Shown here: piece after piece, positions 1 to 10,485 of the stretch
Numbering within the stretch: position 1 is the stretch's first letter
How the letters are laid out: each line of letters begins with the position of its first letter
Origin: Paragyromitra xinjiangensis
Taxonomy: Eukaryota > Ascomycota > Pezizomycetes > Pezizales > Discinaceae
Reading direction: 5' to 3'
DNA length: 64,000 nucleotides
Assembly: GCA_038503065.1 (NCBI GenBank)
Contig: JBCAMK010000003.1
Span: 2,170,001-2,234,000 of the forward strand
Position numbers and translations under genes: made by a program
Notes under the pieces: model-generated
Database searches by the model: none
Told to the model about the DNA's origin: nothing
What the model saw: only the letters and a program-made list of their open reading frames with translations

Positions 1-1676
1 CATTACAAAACTTTAACACTAAATTAAGAGACAAATATTTCTTAGTTATAGAGTGAAAATCCATATCTATCAGCTTTTGAAAAGCCGAAAGCCCGCTGCG
101 ATCTTTCTCGCGATTTTTGGAAGTTCGCCCAAGAGACTCCGACACCTTGCTAGAAACATAAACAAGGAGTCGCCGGATCCTAGATATTACTTGATCTTGC
201 TAAACCTATAGCTACAACTCCCCGATCTGCCTGATAAATACTCAACAACCAGAAAAATAACTTTGAAAGAAGTAAGGTAGCCAAATGCCATACATAAACA
301 GCTGTAGGAGATCGTGTTAACGTTGTGTTTGGGGTTAAATACTATAAAACTTTACTTGGTCTGCATTTTGTTTAAGCTTGTTAGGCTGTATTTTAACTGA
401 ACTCATCACCTACTACCTTCTCTACGGTAGCAGGAAGCAGTACAAGAGGAGCTGGGTACGAGACCATAGTGCTCGACGCAAACAGTGGTTACAGCGTGCA
501 GCAACCTTTGGTAGCGTGGACTAGAATTAGGCTAGTTCCCCTACTGCCTATGGCTGCCTACGGTACGCAGCAAGCTGCGTGTATGGGGCTGGGCACCAGG
601 CTAGACTAGGATGAGATTACCTGCTACTCTAACGATGCGGGTATGGCGCGCGCTGTCTTAAACCTCGACCAATCATATTGGTGCGTGGAACGCCTCTGTC
701 TCACAAATGATGCCAAGAGTCCCGCATAAAGGAGCCTCTTCCTCCTACCAAAATATGCTACTTCTGGTATTTCCACTATTGGTACTTCTCAATGTAATTT
801 CTATCAAAATTTACTTCCCCTGGCCTTCTATATATAAGTTTACCTTGGATAGTGAAATATGATGCGATTTCTCCCTGCGTACATCTCATCATGGTCATAG
901 CACCTTTTAGAATGTTCCACTCTGTGATTTTTACAGCAAAAAGTAGGGTCTGATATATTATAATTCCACAACAACCATTGTTTTCTCTAGCTTATACAAA
1001 GCTATTCAGTCTTTACAACATGATTCTAGAGACTTCTTAGCTTTGCTTGTGTAATTTGGCTTACTGTGGAACTCGGAATTAGAGTCAGAAAAGGTGGTCG
1101 AGGTCTAAAACTGCGCGCGCCATATATGCAGCGGCGATCACTTTGCCGCCAATCTAGACTTTATCTCCAATTCTTGGCGTTGCGCCTACCCTAGCATCGG
1201 AGGCTAGGATGGGGCACAGCAAATCACCGAATCTCAACGGCAACTAAGTAACAACTTGCAACTGACAATTCTGTTCCTCGTCCAGAATCCCCGCAAACAC
1301 GCATTGAGTTTCTGGGTGATGCGTCCGTCTAGATACACGATATTTGTATAAAGCCTTAAATACCCCTGAGGTTGACAAAGGACTTGTTGAAAACACCCGC
1401 CTTGTCATACCTACACCTGAAAGACAACATCGCTATAATTCATCATTCTCTGGTCACGCGGCCAATAATTCTGTCAATTTCACCGGCACTGTAGAGGCCT
1501 ATCGGTCCTCCTGGCAGAAGGAAACTGGTAAGTCATCTTAGCGCTTACCCAAAGATGCTCACGGCTTACAGTTGCAGATAGTTTTTCCCCCCGATCATCT
1601 CTAAGCCTAGTTGTTGGCTGAAAAAACTTCCGTCATACTGGAAGGGGTAACCCTTCAACTCTTGTTTGACTCCATT
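1..1676. other. Left-end intergenic region, no supported gene
   Basis: No convincing gene is visible here. A 65-codon open frame at 1344-1541 shares phase with the downstream acyltransferase and ends beside a GTAAGT-like donor at 1528. However, joining it to the acyltransferase at the acceptor ending at 1610 breaks the frame, and its peptide resembles nothing I recognise. The base composition looks ordinary and no repeat stands out. Confidence 0.5.
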
Positions 1677-2944
1677 ATGTCAGCCCCAGCCTACGCATTC
1701 TTCTTAATCATAGGGCTCGATATCCTATCCCGATGGGTCCCTCCCTTTCGTGGTCGAGCTATCATCTTTGTACCCAGTATCATAGCATGTGCGCTCATAG
1801 CGCATTCCCAAAAAGTTTCTGAGGACACACAAACCAATTACTCGCTTGGCTCAGGGTGGGCGGTATATATGTCAGCGATTGATAAACTTCTTTTCACAAC
1901 TCCAGAACTTGCCTTTTGGCGAATTGGTGAGAAACAAGGAGAGGCATACTCTTATGGGTTCGGTTTCAAGAAGCTTTGGTGGAGCATTAGCCAAAACCAG
2001 CTGTTGAACCCTCGTGGTCTTGGTTGGAACTATCAAGTCAAGGGTGTGGCGCAGCTGAAGGGAAGACGTGACTTTCGATCGCGTTGGGCATTTTGTTTCT
2101 ACTCTGGTCTGAAATTCTTGTCGATGGGACTTATCTATGATTTTTGGCATGCAGTTTTCCACTCACAAAACCGGGGAAACGGCGAAACTTTTATCAAAAA
2201 CGACCCTTTTATCTGGAGGTGTGCAAACACGATTGCGGTCACATATGTCATCTTTGCTGGTATCCGGTTGGCTCATCTTGCTCTCTCAATGGCTGTTGTC
2301 GGGTTAAGGATCAGCCATCAAGAGGTGGTTCTTTCCTATTCCAATATATACTGCCTTTCACTACTAACATATCTAATCCACAGGAATGGCCACCCTTGTA
2401 TGGCTTGATTCAGGATGCCTTCACTGTGAGGAGGACCTGGGGCCGATTTTGGCATAAAATGCTTCGTCGCGTAAAAACCCCAACTATGTTTCACATACAT
2501 CAAAAGCCAAAAAGCTAACTAGCCTAGACCCTCACCGCCTATGCGGACGCTTTTGTACAAGCACTTAGTCTAAGGAAGGGATATGCACGATCTCTCATAC
2601 ACATGTATTTCGTCTTCTTCCTATCTGGTCTCTGCCACGCTATTCCATTCCGCATCTTATTCGATAATCCCAGAATCCCCATGGGGACATTATTTTTCTT
2701 CACATCCCAAGCTGTAGCTATCACAATGGAGGAGGCGGTGATAGGGCTATATAAGCGGGCTTTCCCTGACACGAAGCTTCAGTTATGGCATCGCATATTG
2801 GGATTCATGTGGGTTGGGGCTTGGTTCTATTGGAGTTTGCCATTCTTCCTAGACGATTTCGTTAATACGGGGATGATGAAAGCGACTGCTCCGGATTTTT
2901 ATGTTACAAAAAGTATTGGGAAATATGTTGGTTTGATCGGCTAG
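1677..2944 (+). CDS. Wax-synthase-like membrane-bound O-acyltransferase (MBOAT_2 family)
   Basis: Predicted exons are 1677-2324, 2384-2470 and 2528-2944 (383 aa). Both introns (59 and 57 nt) have GT-AG ends and a CTAAC branch site, and both junctions are phase 0. The protein is polytopic and carries family hallmarks: RGLGWNYQVK in the first third, the EWPPLYG...TWGRFWHKMLRR stretch spanning both introns, and SGLCHAIPF with the likely catalytic histidine near residue 282. Fungal members acylate lipids or secondary metabolites, such as the acetyltransferases of meroterpenoid and trichothecene pathways, in ER-type membranes. The true substrate cannot be read from the sequence. The frame stays open upstream to about 1611, but the first in-frame ATG is at 1677, so the N-terminus is uncertain. 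No synthase gene lies nearby. Confidence 0.8.
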
Positions 2945-3587
2945 ATCGGAGATGTTGTCGTCAGCTAGTTGTATAGAATTATTTATCCTTTTCAAGGCTA
3001 AAATCTTTTCTGGAATTTTGCTCCAAGTCCAAGCAAGTAGAAGTGGTAGCAGCTGAAGTGAAACTCAAAATTTGCAACCGTATAGCCACCCACAAGTGGT
3101 ATCATAGTATTAGATGTACCTTAAGTAGGCAAAATATCGCTCCCGATCGATAGGCTCTATTCATTGTATCCGGATAGATCTAGGGTTAGATAGATGGATT
3201 AAGGTTCTCAAGAGTTAGTTTTCGACCCAAGAAAAAGGTACGAACATAAGAGGGCTTTGGGATTTGTAGAACTTAAGGTTTTGATGACCGAAAAACTAGC
3301 GGTCCTACGTACCCATGTCAACTATAGCAAGGTATGTATGCGAATACCCAGCTTGTCCAGATTGTATAGCTGCAACTGAAAAAAAGGTATTTCCTACCGT
3401 GAACCCCAGTATTCTATATTACTAGTTTGGAACCTTGATGTCTGGAAATAAGCCCTAGTATGTGCTTTAGGAAGCCAACAACATCCGACTCGGAATAACC
3501 CCGCGGGTAGTGGTCCCGATCAGTCTCGACCTGCTAGATTACGCTACGTTTAAAGTTCAGATTCTTGCAACATCTCTATCTTGAATA
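2945..3587. other. Intergenic region, nothing recognised
   Basis: This stretch separates the acyltransferase stop from the tentative secreted-protein gene. No open frame, repeat or RNA gene could be supported. Confidence 0.5.
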
Positions 3588-4002
3588 ATGTCTCTACCGA
3601 AAATGCCATCCCGAATCTTCGGTTCTTTATTTTTGGCGATCGGGGTTTGTTGTCTTGATTTTTGCACAGGGTTGGTCGCAGGTACGAGGATGGTTATTTT
3701 TGGATCCTGGCCCGTTTCCTCGAATAGTTGGCTCGCTAAACCTAGATAGGAAATTGACGTGAGCTCGGACAAGGGGCATAGACCAAGTGGAGGCTTTTGT
3801 GCAGAAACCTTCGGCAGTATGCATCACTGTGCCGAGATTTGGGGATCTAACGGCACTGCAGTGCTGCTTCCTCGCCAACCAGCACTGTATATTTATTTAC
3901 AGCTCTACAGACTTCGGAGATGTCATTGTAGATACCGGTAGTTTTCCACGGGTGACGAAAAAACGGGTAAATAGTAGCCAGCGAATATCGAGATGGCTAT
4001 AG
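3588..4002 (+). CDS. Putative small secreted protein (two exons)
   Basis: Predicted exons are 3588-3681 and 3782-4002 (104 aa). An ATG opens a 31-residue stretch with a basic start and a hydrophobic core (IFGSLFLAIGVCCL), which reads as a signal peptide. It runs into a GTACGA donor. The intron is 100 nt, with a TTGAC branch-like site and an acceptor GGGCATAG. The second exon encodes a short cysteine-containing domain (AVCITVPRFGD, LQCCF, HCIFIYSSTDFGD). The layout of signal peptide, one intron and compact Cys-rich domain is common for fungal secreted proteins and effector candidates. I do not recognise the family, and an unrecognised intron near the 3' end could change the C-terminus. The call rests on splice logic and composition only. 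Confidence 0.35.
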
Positions 4003-4777
4003 CTAGGACAAATTGCACCGGATACAGGGTGGACCCAGAGTATTTCCTACGAGAATAATACTTCCCTCTCTCTCTGCCACAGCGTACACAGATATAGCTC
4101 TTGTAACGCGCGATAACCTAAGTACGAAACAAATATTATTAGGGTCGCCTCCAACCATCTCGTTGCCTGGGTGATCGACGCTCGCTTCATGTGGCGTTCT
4201 GGGGAAAGGCTAGATGTGCCTGCTTAGCATTGCTTTTTATGGCGTTCCTGCATGGGTTCATACACCAACATCCACACGTTGGTGATGGACTGCACGTCCA
4301 AGACTTTAAGCGGAAATTGAACAGGTGGGGCTTCGTCTGATTCACGCTAATCATGACGTTTGGGATGATCTATTCTCTGGTATGGCGTGTTTGTGTACCC
4401 ATTTACCAAGCCTAATTTTTACCCTGTTTGGTAGAGTTTATATATCTGTAGGCACATCCCCGTGTAAAATTCAACCCTTTCAAGAACTTTGACAGTTACT
4501 TGGAACTAATGTCTTCTACCTCCCCTCCTGCCCTCTTTCCTCGTCTTCTTGTTCTATTCTAGTCTTTCGCTTCTTTCCTTCCGATGACTTCTTTTAGTAT
4601 ACCTTTCTCCTTCCATTCGCTACTAATTTTGTAATGACTTTGACTTCCTATTGCCCTGGTGGCGTTGTATTTTTCCCTATTTCGTTCCCTTTTGTTCTCA
4701 GATAATATCTAAAATTTCCTAGGACTATTAGACTTTTTTCGAGCAGTTAAAAACTGCATAATTGACATTTCAAGAGC
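4003..4777. promoter_or_regulatory. Upstream region with pyrimidine-rich leader of the 4778 gene
   Basis: From about 4500 to 4700 the plus strand is strongly enriched in C and T, with runs such as CTTCTTTCCTTCCG. CT-rich leaders are common just upstream of highly transcribed filamentous-fungal genes. The tract lies about 80-280 bp ahead of the ATG at 4778. The rest of the interval shows nothing recognisable. Confidence 0.4.
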
Positions 4778-6187
4778 ATGTCACCCCGTAGCCGACGCCG
4801 GCGCTCTCCGATGCTCTTTGCCCACCTCCTCATACTCCTCCTACTATATCTTGCGATCGTCAGTGCTGCCGAGATCGGTTACGGCCCACTATTTGACCCG
4901 TGTGGCGACAATTGCCAAACACAGATGGTAAACTTCTGTACTGTCGGCCACGACACAGTGCAGATGCGGATATGCTGGTGCGACGACGTTGAGTATATTG
5001 AACGTATGGATGCGTGCCTGGATTCATGTGACCAAACTGTAAGCGATGAAGCGCTACAGAGGGATCAGATGCTGCGGTATCGGAGCATTGTGTGTGAGCC
5101 AACTGCGATCACCAAGGATGTGGAGTTTCAGGAGTATTATAAGACAAGATTTGCTAGTGTCGCCGGTGGTAGTTTTGTACCGCAAGTAACAAGAGGCATT
5201 CCACCGCCGACTGCATCACCTGTGGATATAACAAGTACGGGTGAAAGTACGACCTTAGGACCTTCGTCAAGCAATAGTGTCAGCAATACAGCTTCAAACC
5301 CCTGGACTCCCCCAACAAAGTCTATCAGTACAACCACCATTACAGTCTCTGTGACCCCAACGGCATCCTCCTTTGTGACCGTGCTACCCTCAACCGCCGC
5401 TGGCCCAACAATACAAAATAGGGGACTTAGTACTACGCAATTAGTGGGTATAATCCTCGGTACTGCAGTCGCGTCTGTTCTACTCTCGCTCTCTATCGTT
5501 TTCTGTATTCGCCGTCGACACCCTCGGCGACCATTCTGGAATCCTCCGCCCCCTCCACCACTCCCGCGCCCTGCACGAACATCACTCCTACCATACTACG
5601 CCCCGATCAGCCCTCCAATTACGGTACTCCCTCAGCGTACCCCTGATATGCCACATGCGATCACTACTAGTACCGCATCGATCCATAGTGCTAGAGACGG
5701 AGATAGCAGTGTGACATCGCCGAGCCGTGGTAGGGGTGGGTATAGTTATTTTCCGCGGGAGTCTCCTGCTCTACCAACACCTCCACAACCACAATTCCAT
5801 GCCAGACCAGGCTCCGTTAGTACACGCATGCTTACCCCTCTTGCCACCCCCATTCCACCACCGATTCAAGTAACGTCTTCATCGGCGATAGCAGCGGTGG
5901 CAGCAGCGGAACGGAACAGTCGCGGCTCAACCCATACCATCATAGAGCCTGAACCACAGCAAGTCATTCTGCAGGGAATCGTGGTGGAGGGGGACGGGAG
6001 CAGGAGCAGGAGCAGGAGCGGAAGCAGGCCAAGGAATGGAGGCAGAAGAGGTGGAAGGAGGGACGAAAGTGAGTATTGCGGCGAAGATGATTGCACTTTG
6101 AGTTGTTCGAGTTGGTCAGAACGGAGTTGGTACGAGGAGGATGACGCTTGGTGGGATTTGCGTGATTCACAGGTCATGGGGCTTTAG
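4778..6187 (+). CDS. Single-pass cell-surface protein with CFEM-like Cys ectodomain and Pro-rich cytoplasmic tail
   Basis: Single exon, 469 aa. Residues 1-30 form a basic start plus hydrophobic stretch, which fits a signal peptide or anchor. The ectodomain has exactly eight cysteines at 42, 46, 54, 66, 68, 80, 84 and 106, with the order C-x3-C, C, C-x-C, C-x3-C, C. This resembles the CFEM arrangement, and Asp59 lies between the third and fourth cysteines where CFEM proteins place the haem-coordinating aspartate. A Ser/Thr-rich stalk (about 150-215) leads to a transmembrane helix (about 221-243) with a basic stop-transfer sequence. The tail is proline-rich (PPPPPP near 257), has an Arg-Ser run near 408-417, and ends acidic with clustered Cys, Ser and Trp. 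The architecture suggests a wall or membrane sensor. CFEM membership is an inference from cysteine order, not a confirmed match. Confidence 0.75.
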   Translation: MSPRSRRRRSPMLFAHLLILLLLYLAIVSAAEIGYGPLFDPCGDNCQTQMVNFCTVGHDTVQMRICWCDDVEYIERMDACLDSCDQTVSDEALQRDQMLRYRSIVCEPTAITKDVEFQEYYKTRFASVAGGSFVPQVTRGIPPPTASPVDITSTGESTTLGPSSSNSVSNTASNPWTPPTKSISTTTITVSVTPTASSFVTVLPSTAAGPTIQNRGLSTTQLVGIILGTAVASVLLSLSIVFCIRRRHPRRPFWNPPPPPPLPRPARTSLLPYYAPISPPITVLPQRTPDMPHAITTSTASIHSARDGDSSVTSPSRGRGGYSYFPRESPALPTPPQPQFHARPGSVSTRMLTPLATPIPPPIQVTSSSAIAAVAAAERNSRGSTHTIIEPEPQQVILQGIVVEGDGSRSRSRSGSRPRNGGRRGGRRDESEYCGEDDCTLSCSSWSERSWYEEDDAWWDLRDSQVMGL

Positions 6188-8475
6188 TGGTGTTCTTTCC
6201 TTCTCGAATGCATTAGTTTGGGGTACATAGAAAAGTCGGGTATTTCTTTACTAGAACGGCTGCGCCGGGTTCTTTTCTTGGTTTTGGCATAGACCTGGGA
6301 TGGGTTTCTCTCTTTTTTCCTTTTCTTTTTCCTTTACTTTTGGGTTGGCATTAAGACGAAAAAGGGACAAGTCTGGAACTTGTCTCCCTCTTTCCTCTCC
6401 TGTCGTTGTTTTCCTTTCCTTTGTTTCCATTTGGTGTTTACGGGCTTGCAAATATCGCATGAGACCAGATCTAGATGTATATGGCGTTCTTGGTTCCTTT
6501 GGGAGGGGTGTTTTTAGTTTTTCTTTTGCTGAGGCGGAGCTTAATTATTATGCGTGAGGTTTATAACCTTTACCTATAGATTGTCACTTTGTACCTACAT
6601 AATTCAGTATATACAATATTCTGCAGCTGTAAATAACGGGCATTCCTGACATTAACTATGTACCGGCTATAGCGCTCAGTATGGTACTACATGTAGCTAT
6701 GTATACCGGCATCGATAAATATGCCCTAAAATAGTCCCGTGCCCAGTTCTAGTCCTCGAAAGTCAGTGGCATACCGTAAAACTGATACTTGGTTCAATTT
6801 GAAGTTCATCCGGCTTTTTAAGGTCTAGATTAAGTCCGGATAACCCGACCTAGGCCTGTTCATTATTTACGAAACATTGCAGACCTCATGACCCAAGCAA
6901 CCACTACCGTTACATCTCACTCAACCCTCCAGTCTTTTGGTCTTCGAAGTCCGAACATCACCCGGTGCTAATCCATGATGGCCCCGACGGAATCGTCCAT
7001 CTACTGAAAGACTAGATTACTTAATCTCCCTTCTTCGCTGACTTCTTCTCATTCTGCCCTCCATTCCCCATCAGCTGATGTCCAATACTCCACAAGTCCA
7101 AGCTCTTCACCATTCTAATCTATCCCTGCCATAAACTCCCCACTATCACTCCCTTATACAGATTTTCCCCACCAATCTGCAACTACCCATCGAGAGGTTC
7201 GTGATAACCCAAAAATTCGCGCATGGACACTTACTCCTGCAGCTAGTCATAGTATACCCCCGGTCTCAACATGCCCGATTCTACCCACAGACATACCGCT
7301 ATTGCATAAGCCCTATTTTCTAGCCCTACCGTGGGTGAATGGCCTAGCTGGCAACGACGCTGGTACATGCGCATGGGTTTGAAGTCTAGAAATACGTCTG
7401 TAGATGCGATCGAGTGCGTGGCTGAGAGTTATAAACATCTGACGTGGTGGATAACGTTGACCATGATTTAAGCAAACACGACTGAGCCGAATAACCCAAG
7501 GCAACCCATTCGGTTTGTATATCGTGTGGTCGATTTTTTTATATCTGACCTAGCGTGACGGCCCTCGTAAGCCGGTAAGTGACATCTCCTATCGAATCTA
7601 GATCAGCAAATTGAACTAAGGTTGCAGGAAAGTGATGCATGTTTTGACATAACGCCCAAGTACCTATATATATCGTCACAACACAAGACGCCCGAAGTTT
7701 GATGACAGGCCTGACCTATTAGCCCAGAGGATGAATAATAATATAACTTATTGAGTCTTTCAGGTCAGAATCACAATCTACACAACCTACCATTCCTCAT
7801 CATATCAATCACCTATGTGGTTGCCTAGACTAAAATCGTTTTTGTTCCATGTGTATTGCTTTCCTGCGGCCTTTAATACATTCCCGCTCGGATGCATACC
7901 CCTAGTATTAGGCCTTGCTGATATACGAAACTTTCGCTGACGCAATGGGGTGCAATATATAGGCTCGATTTGGCTCAACACTTGTACAAGCCAGAAATAT
8001 AGACTGCATAAGCCCACTAGATCTTCTAGTGCAGCGATACGTACACCCGATTCTGAAACTATTCCCCCCAACAAGTAGCCTCGAGATATTGTCGAGTGAT
8101 ATTTTATGACAATACCGTCAATAGCTTTCACGAAATCCCCGGGTAACATCCTTTTCCTAACCTAGGTTGCCTACAAGTGTTCATCTCAAAATCATCAGCG
8201 CGAAATTTTATCATAATTTCATTGGCTTCTGGGTACAAGAATATCGCATACAAAAATTTATGACGTGAACAAACCTGTTCAGCGCGGAACATCAATACCC
8301 TATACAGTATATAGTCTTTAGGAATCAGAACTACTTGTCTAGAATCTGATCGAGGATTTCGTAAGACAAAATCTATCACTAACGTAAAGGGTGGCGTTCG
8401 GATCCGCTAAGACTTTAGGTGCTTCTTTATCATACGACCCATAATTCAATTGGTCCAACCAAACGTCATACTAGC
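6188..8475. other. Intergenic region before the transposon
   Basis: The first 350 bp are T-rich and probably 3' untranslated sequence of the 4778 gene. The remainder holds only short open frames. Two overlapping minus-strand frames at 7805-8149 and 8128-8379 are 114 and 83 codons long, but they match nothing I know and lack a plausible join. I see no repeat other than the transposon that begins at 8478. Confidence 0.5.
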
Positions 8476-8477
8476 TA

Positions 8478-8509
8478 AAGTTACTGGGCAAAAGAACTGG
8501 TGATGCTTA
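8478..8509 (+). repeat. Left terminal inverted repeat of the Tc1 element
   Basis: This 32-bp arm begins AAGTTACTGGGC and ends GGTGATGCTTA. It matches the reverse complement of 9773-9804 at 31 of 32 positions and is preceded by TA at 8476-8477. Confidence 0.92.
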
Positions 8510-8570
8510 GTCAACGACCTCGCTAAAAATCCCACCATCACTGAGAATCAAAGAAGTGTACGCTGCAGCA

Positions 8571-9626
8571 ATGGCGAGATCTCACTACACACGACTCGAA
8601 GATTTTGAGAAAGGCATGATAATTGCCTTTTTTTGGTTGTTCGGCTCAATAGCAATAGTAACTCACATTTTGGGACGTCCATGGAGCACAATCAAAAACT
8701 TCCTTCTCCGTGTAGCGCAACGAGATGGCGACTATCATGACCTCCCACGCCCTGGTCACCCACGGAAGCTCACAAAGTATGACAGACGTCGTATTTTGCG
8801 AGCTGTAAGACGCGATCGACATATGACACGCGAAGAATTTCGACGCTGGTACACACCACATGTGTCACTTGATACCTTGGACCTAACGTTGCGCAAGATG
8901 CATATCAAGAAGTGGAGAGCAGCAAAACGTATCGCTTTGGCGCCAGAACTAGCTCGAGAACGTCTTGAATGGGCTCTAGCCCACCGGGATTGGACTTTGG
9001 AGGACTGGAAGCGTGCTGTGTGGAGTGACGAGTACATGGTAGAAAAATCCAAGGATCCTAGAGTGGTATGGATTTTTCGATCTCCACACGAAAAATGGGT
9101 CAAAGACTGTATTCAGCCAGTATCTGCAAAACGCGTCAAGTTAATGGTCTGGAAATGCTTTTATGGCAATACTCATGGCACTTTCTCTCCAATAATCGTC
9201 AAATCATTCAACTCCAAACTTTACATGCTTTTACTGCAATACCTTGTCCCAGTAATGACTCGCATATCCAAAACACTCGGCACTACCCCATTGTTCATGC
9301 AAGACAATTCTAAAGTTCATACTGCAGAAAGAACGAAGGAATGGCTGGCAGACATGGAGTATCAGCTTGAAGTTCATCCCCGCTATTCACCTGATCTTAA
9401 TCCCATTGAGCATGTGTGGAAAGAGATGGGGCAACGGTTACAGGAACACTATTCTGATATCAAAGATACACCTGGAGGGACTGAAAAGGTTAAGGCAAGG
9501 CTAGCAGAGGTTTTACCTCTGGTTTGGGACTCTATTCCGGAGGAATTTCTTGATAAGTTATGGAGGTTGATGCTAGCAAGAGTTGAGGTAGTAATTGAGG
9601 CAAGAGGGTGGTATGCCAAGTATTAA
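8571..9626 (+). CDS. Tc1-family transposase (DD34E)
   Basis: 351 aa, single exon. The ATG at 8571 is chosen because the longer frame has only a GTG upstream. The N-terminus has a helix-turn-helix region (about 11-50) and a GRPR-like DNA-binding linker (PRPGHPRKLT, 59-68). A second helical DNA-binding stretch covers about 70-125. The DDE catalytic core follows, with Asp153 (VWSDE), Asp245 (FMQDN) and Glu280 (SPDLNPIEHVW). Exactly 34 residues separate the second Asp from the Glu, the Tc1 signature. The enzyme cuts and pastes its own element at TA sites in nuclear DNA. The ATG lies 61 bp after the left TIR and the stop 146 bp before the right TIR. No stop codon or frameshift interrupts the frame. 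Confidence 0.95.
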   Translation: MARSHYTRLEDFEKGMIIAFFWLFGSIAIVTHILGRPWSTIKNFLLRVAQRDGDYHDLPRPGHPRKLTKYDRRRILRAVRRDRHMTREEFRRWYTPHVSLDTLDLTLRKMHIKKWRAAKRIALAPELARERLEWALAHRDWTLEDWKRAVWSDEYMVEKSKDPRVVWIFRSPHEKWVKDCIQPVSAKRVKLMVWKCFYGNTHGTFSPIIVKSFNSKLYMLLLQYLVPVMTRISKTLGTTPLFMQDNSKVHTAERTKEWLADMEYQLEVHPRYSPDLNPIEHVWKEMGQRLQEHYSDIKDTPGGTEKVKARLAEVLPLVWDSIPEEFLDKLWRLMLARVEVVIEARGWYAKY

Positions 9627-9772
9627 AACTACTTTTTTTTAGTTTATTTTTTTCCTTTTATCTAGCTAAGCTCTACAAACTCCCTGTATCTCTTTGGTTG
9701 TGTTCGGCTTCTTCTGTTCTGTGTGGGTTTTTCTTTCAACTCGCTGTTCTTCATATGCATGTGTCGCTTACA

Positions 9773-9804
9773 TAAGCATCACCAATTCTTTTGCCCAGTA
9801 ACTT
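9773..9804 (-). repeat. Right terminal inverted repeat of the Tc1 element
   Basis: This 32-bp arm is complementary to 8478-8509 with one mismatch, inside AATTGG versus AACTGG. It is followed by TA at 9805-9806, completing the target-site duplication. Confidence 0.92.
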
Positions 9805-10112
9805 TAGACAAGTTCAATGGTTATGATCGTAGGTACCCCTTAGGTTTGAATACTGTACTGAAACCCTAGATAGATAATACATGTAATTAGGCTCTGTGGG
9901 TGGAATACATACATGTAGAATGACCAAATATGATTCATAAAGGGGCTTAGCAGGTTTTGTGGTGACACCTTTTCGCAAAGAAGTCCCTTTAAAATTTACG
10001 ATTATCTATCAGCTACGCCTTCCAGAGATCCGTGCCATCAAATCGGCCTGTTGTCTGCTTTCGCCCCTATATCTCCGAAGCTGGAGCCGTGAATTCACTT
10101 ACTCGACGGTTG

Positions 10113-10253
10113 TTTTACTATTCGGATGCCAGAAACCCTAACCCCACGCTCGAGCCGTATTCTCTAGCTCACCAACACTCATTTGACCCTTCGCACGAGA
10201 CCGAGTCAGGCCTATGCGCGGGTTAGGGTTTCTAGGCCATCCGGATAGTTTAA
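10113..10253. repeat. Small fold-back element with telomere-like arms
   Basis: The left arm (about 10113-10149) reads ACTATTCGGATGCC followed by AGAAACCCTAACCCC. The reverse complement of the right arm (about 10216-10253) reads ACTATCCGGATGGCC followed by TAGAAACCCTAACCC. The arms are 33-38 nt with a few mismatches and a loop of about 66 nt. The size fits a short MITE-like fold-back. No target duplication is clear. Confidence 0.7.
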
Positions 10254-10317
10254 TTTTTGTCGAGTGGTGGGCATCTTCGTAAATGTGGGGGGTGCGATGC
10301 CCAAGAGTACAATCGCT

Positions 10318-10485
10318 CTATAAGAATACCCGCGTCGGTCGACAGTGCAGAAGGATATTCTTATAAGAAGGGTGGTCTAACCCAATAAAGGGGGTTTATG
10401 GGGGAGGCTTTACTAAATACGGACTAGGGAGGCTGTTTCAGGGAGCGCTCCACCAAGAATATCCCTATAAGGGGTATTCTTATAG
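10318..10485. repeat. Nested inverted repeats with a CTATAAGAATACCC motif
   Basis: CTATAAGAATACCC at 10318-10331 is perfectly complementary to 10472-10485 (14 bp). Inside it, GGATATTCTT at 10353-10362 pairs with AAGAATATCC at about 10455-10464. The nested arrangement of related motifs resembles the ends of a small non-autonomous element. Confidence 0.55.

Larger units (their letters stand above)
8478..9804 (+). mobile_element. Complete Tc1-family DNA transposon (1,327 bp)
   Basis: The element is bounded by 32-bp terminal inverted repeats (8478-8509 and 9773-9804) that differ at one position. It is flanked by the TA dinucleotide (8476-8477 and 9805-9806), the target duplication expected for Tc1/mariner insertion. 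Between the repeats lies one uninterrupted transposase frame with a DD34E catalytic triad. Size, TIR length, TA duplication and catalytic spacing all agree with the Tc1 branch (fungal Impala is a relative). Nearly identical TIRs and an intact frame suggest recent insertion and possible autonomy. No second copy is present in this window. Confidence 0.93.

Noticed and set aside
1344..1610. Upstream exon for the acyltransferase
   Set aside because: The donor at 1528 and the acceptor at 1610 give incompatible phases, and the encoded peptide lacks family similarity.
1872..2162. 96-codon minus-strand open frame
   Set aside because: It is antisense to the conserved core of the acyltransferase and has no features of its own.
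6300..6557. 85-codon plus-strand frame rich in Phe and Ser
   Set aside because: It sits just after the 4778 gene in T-rich DNA. The composition reflects 3' untranslated sequence, not a protein.
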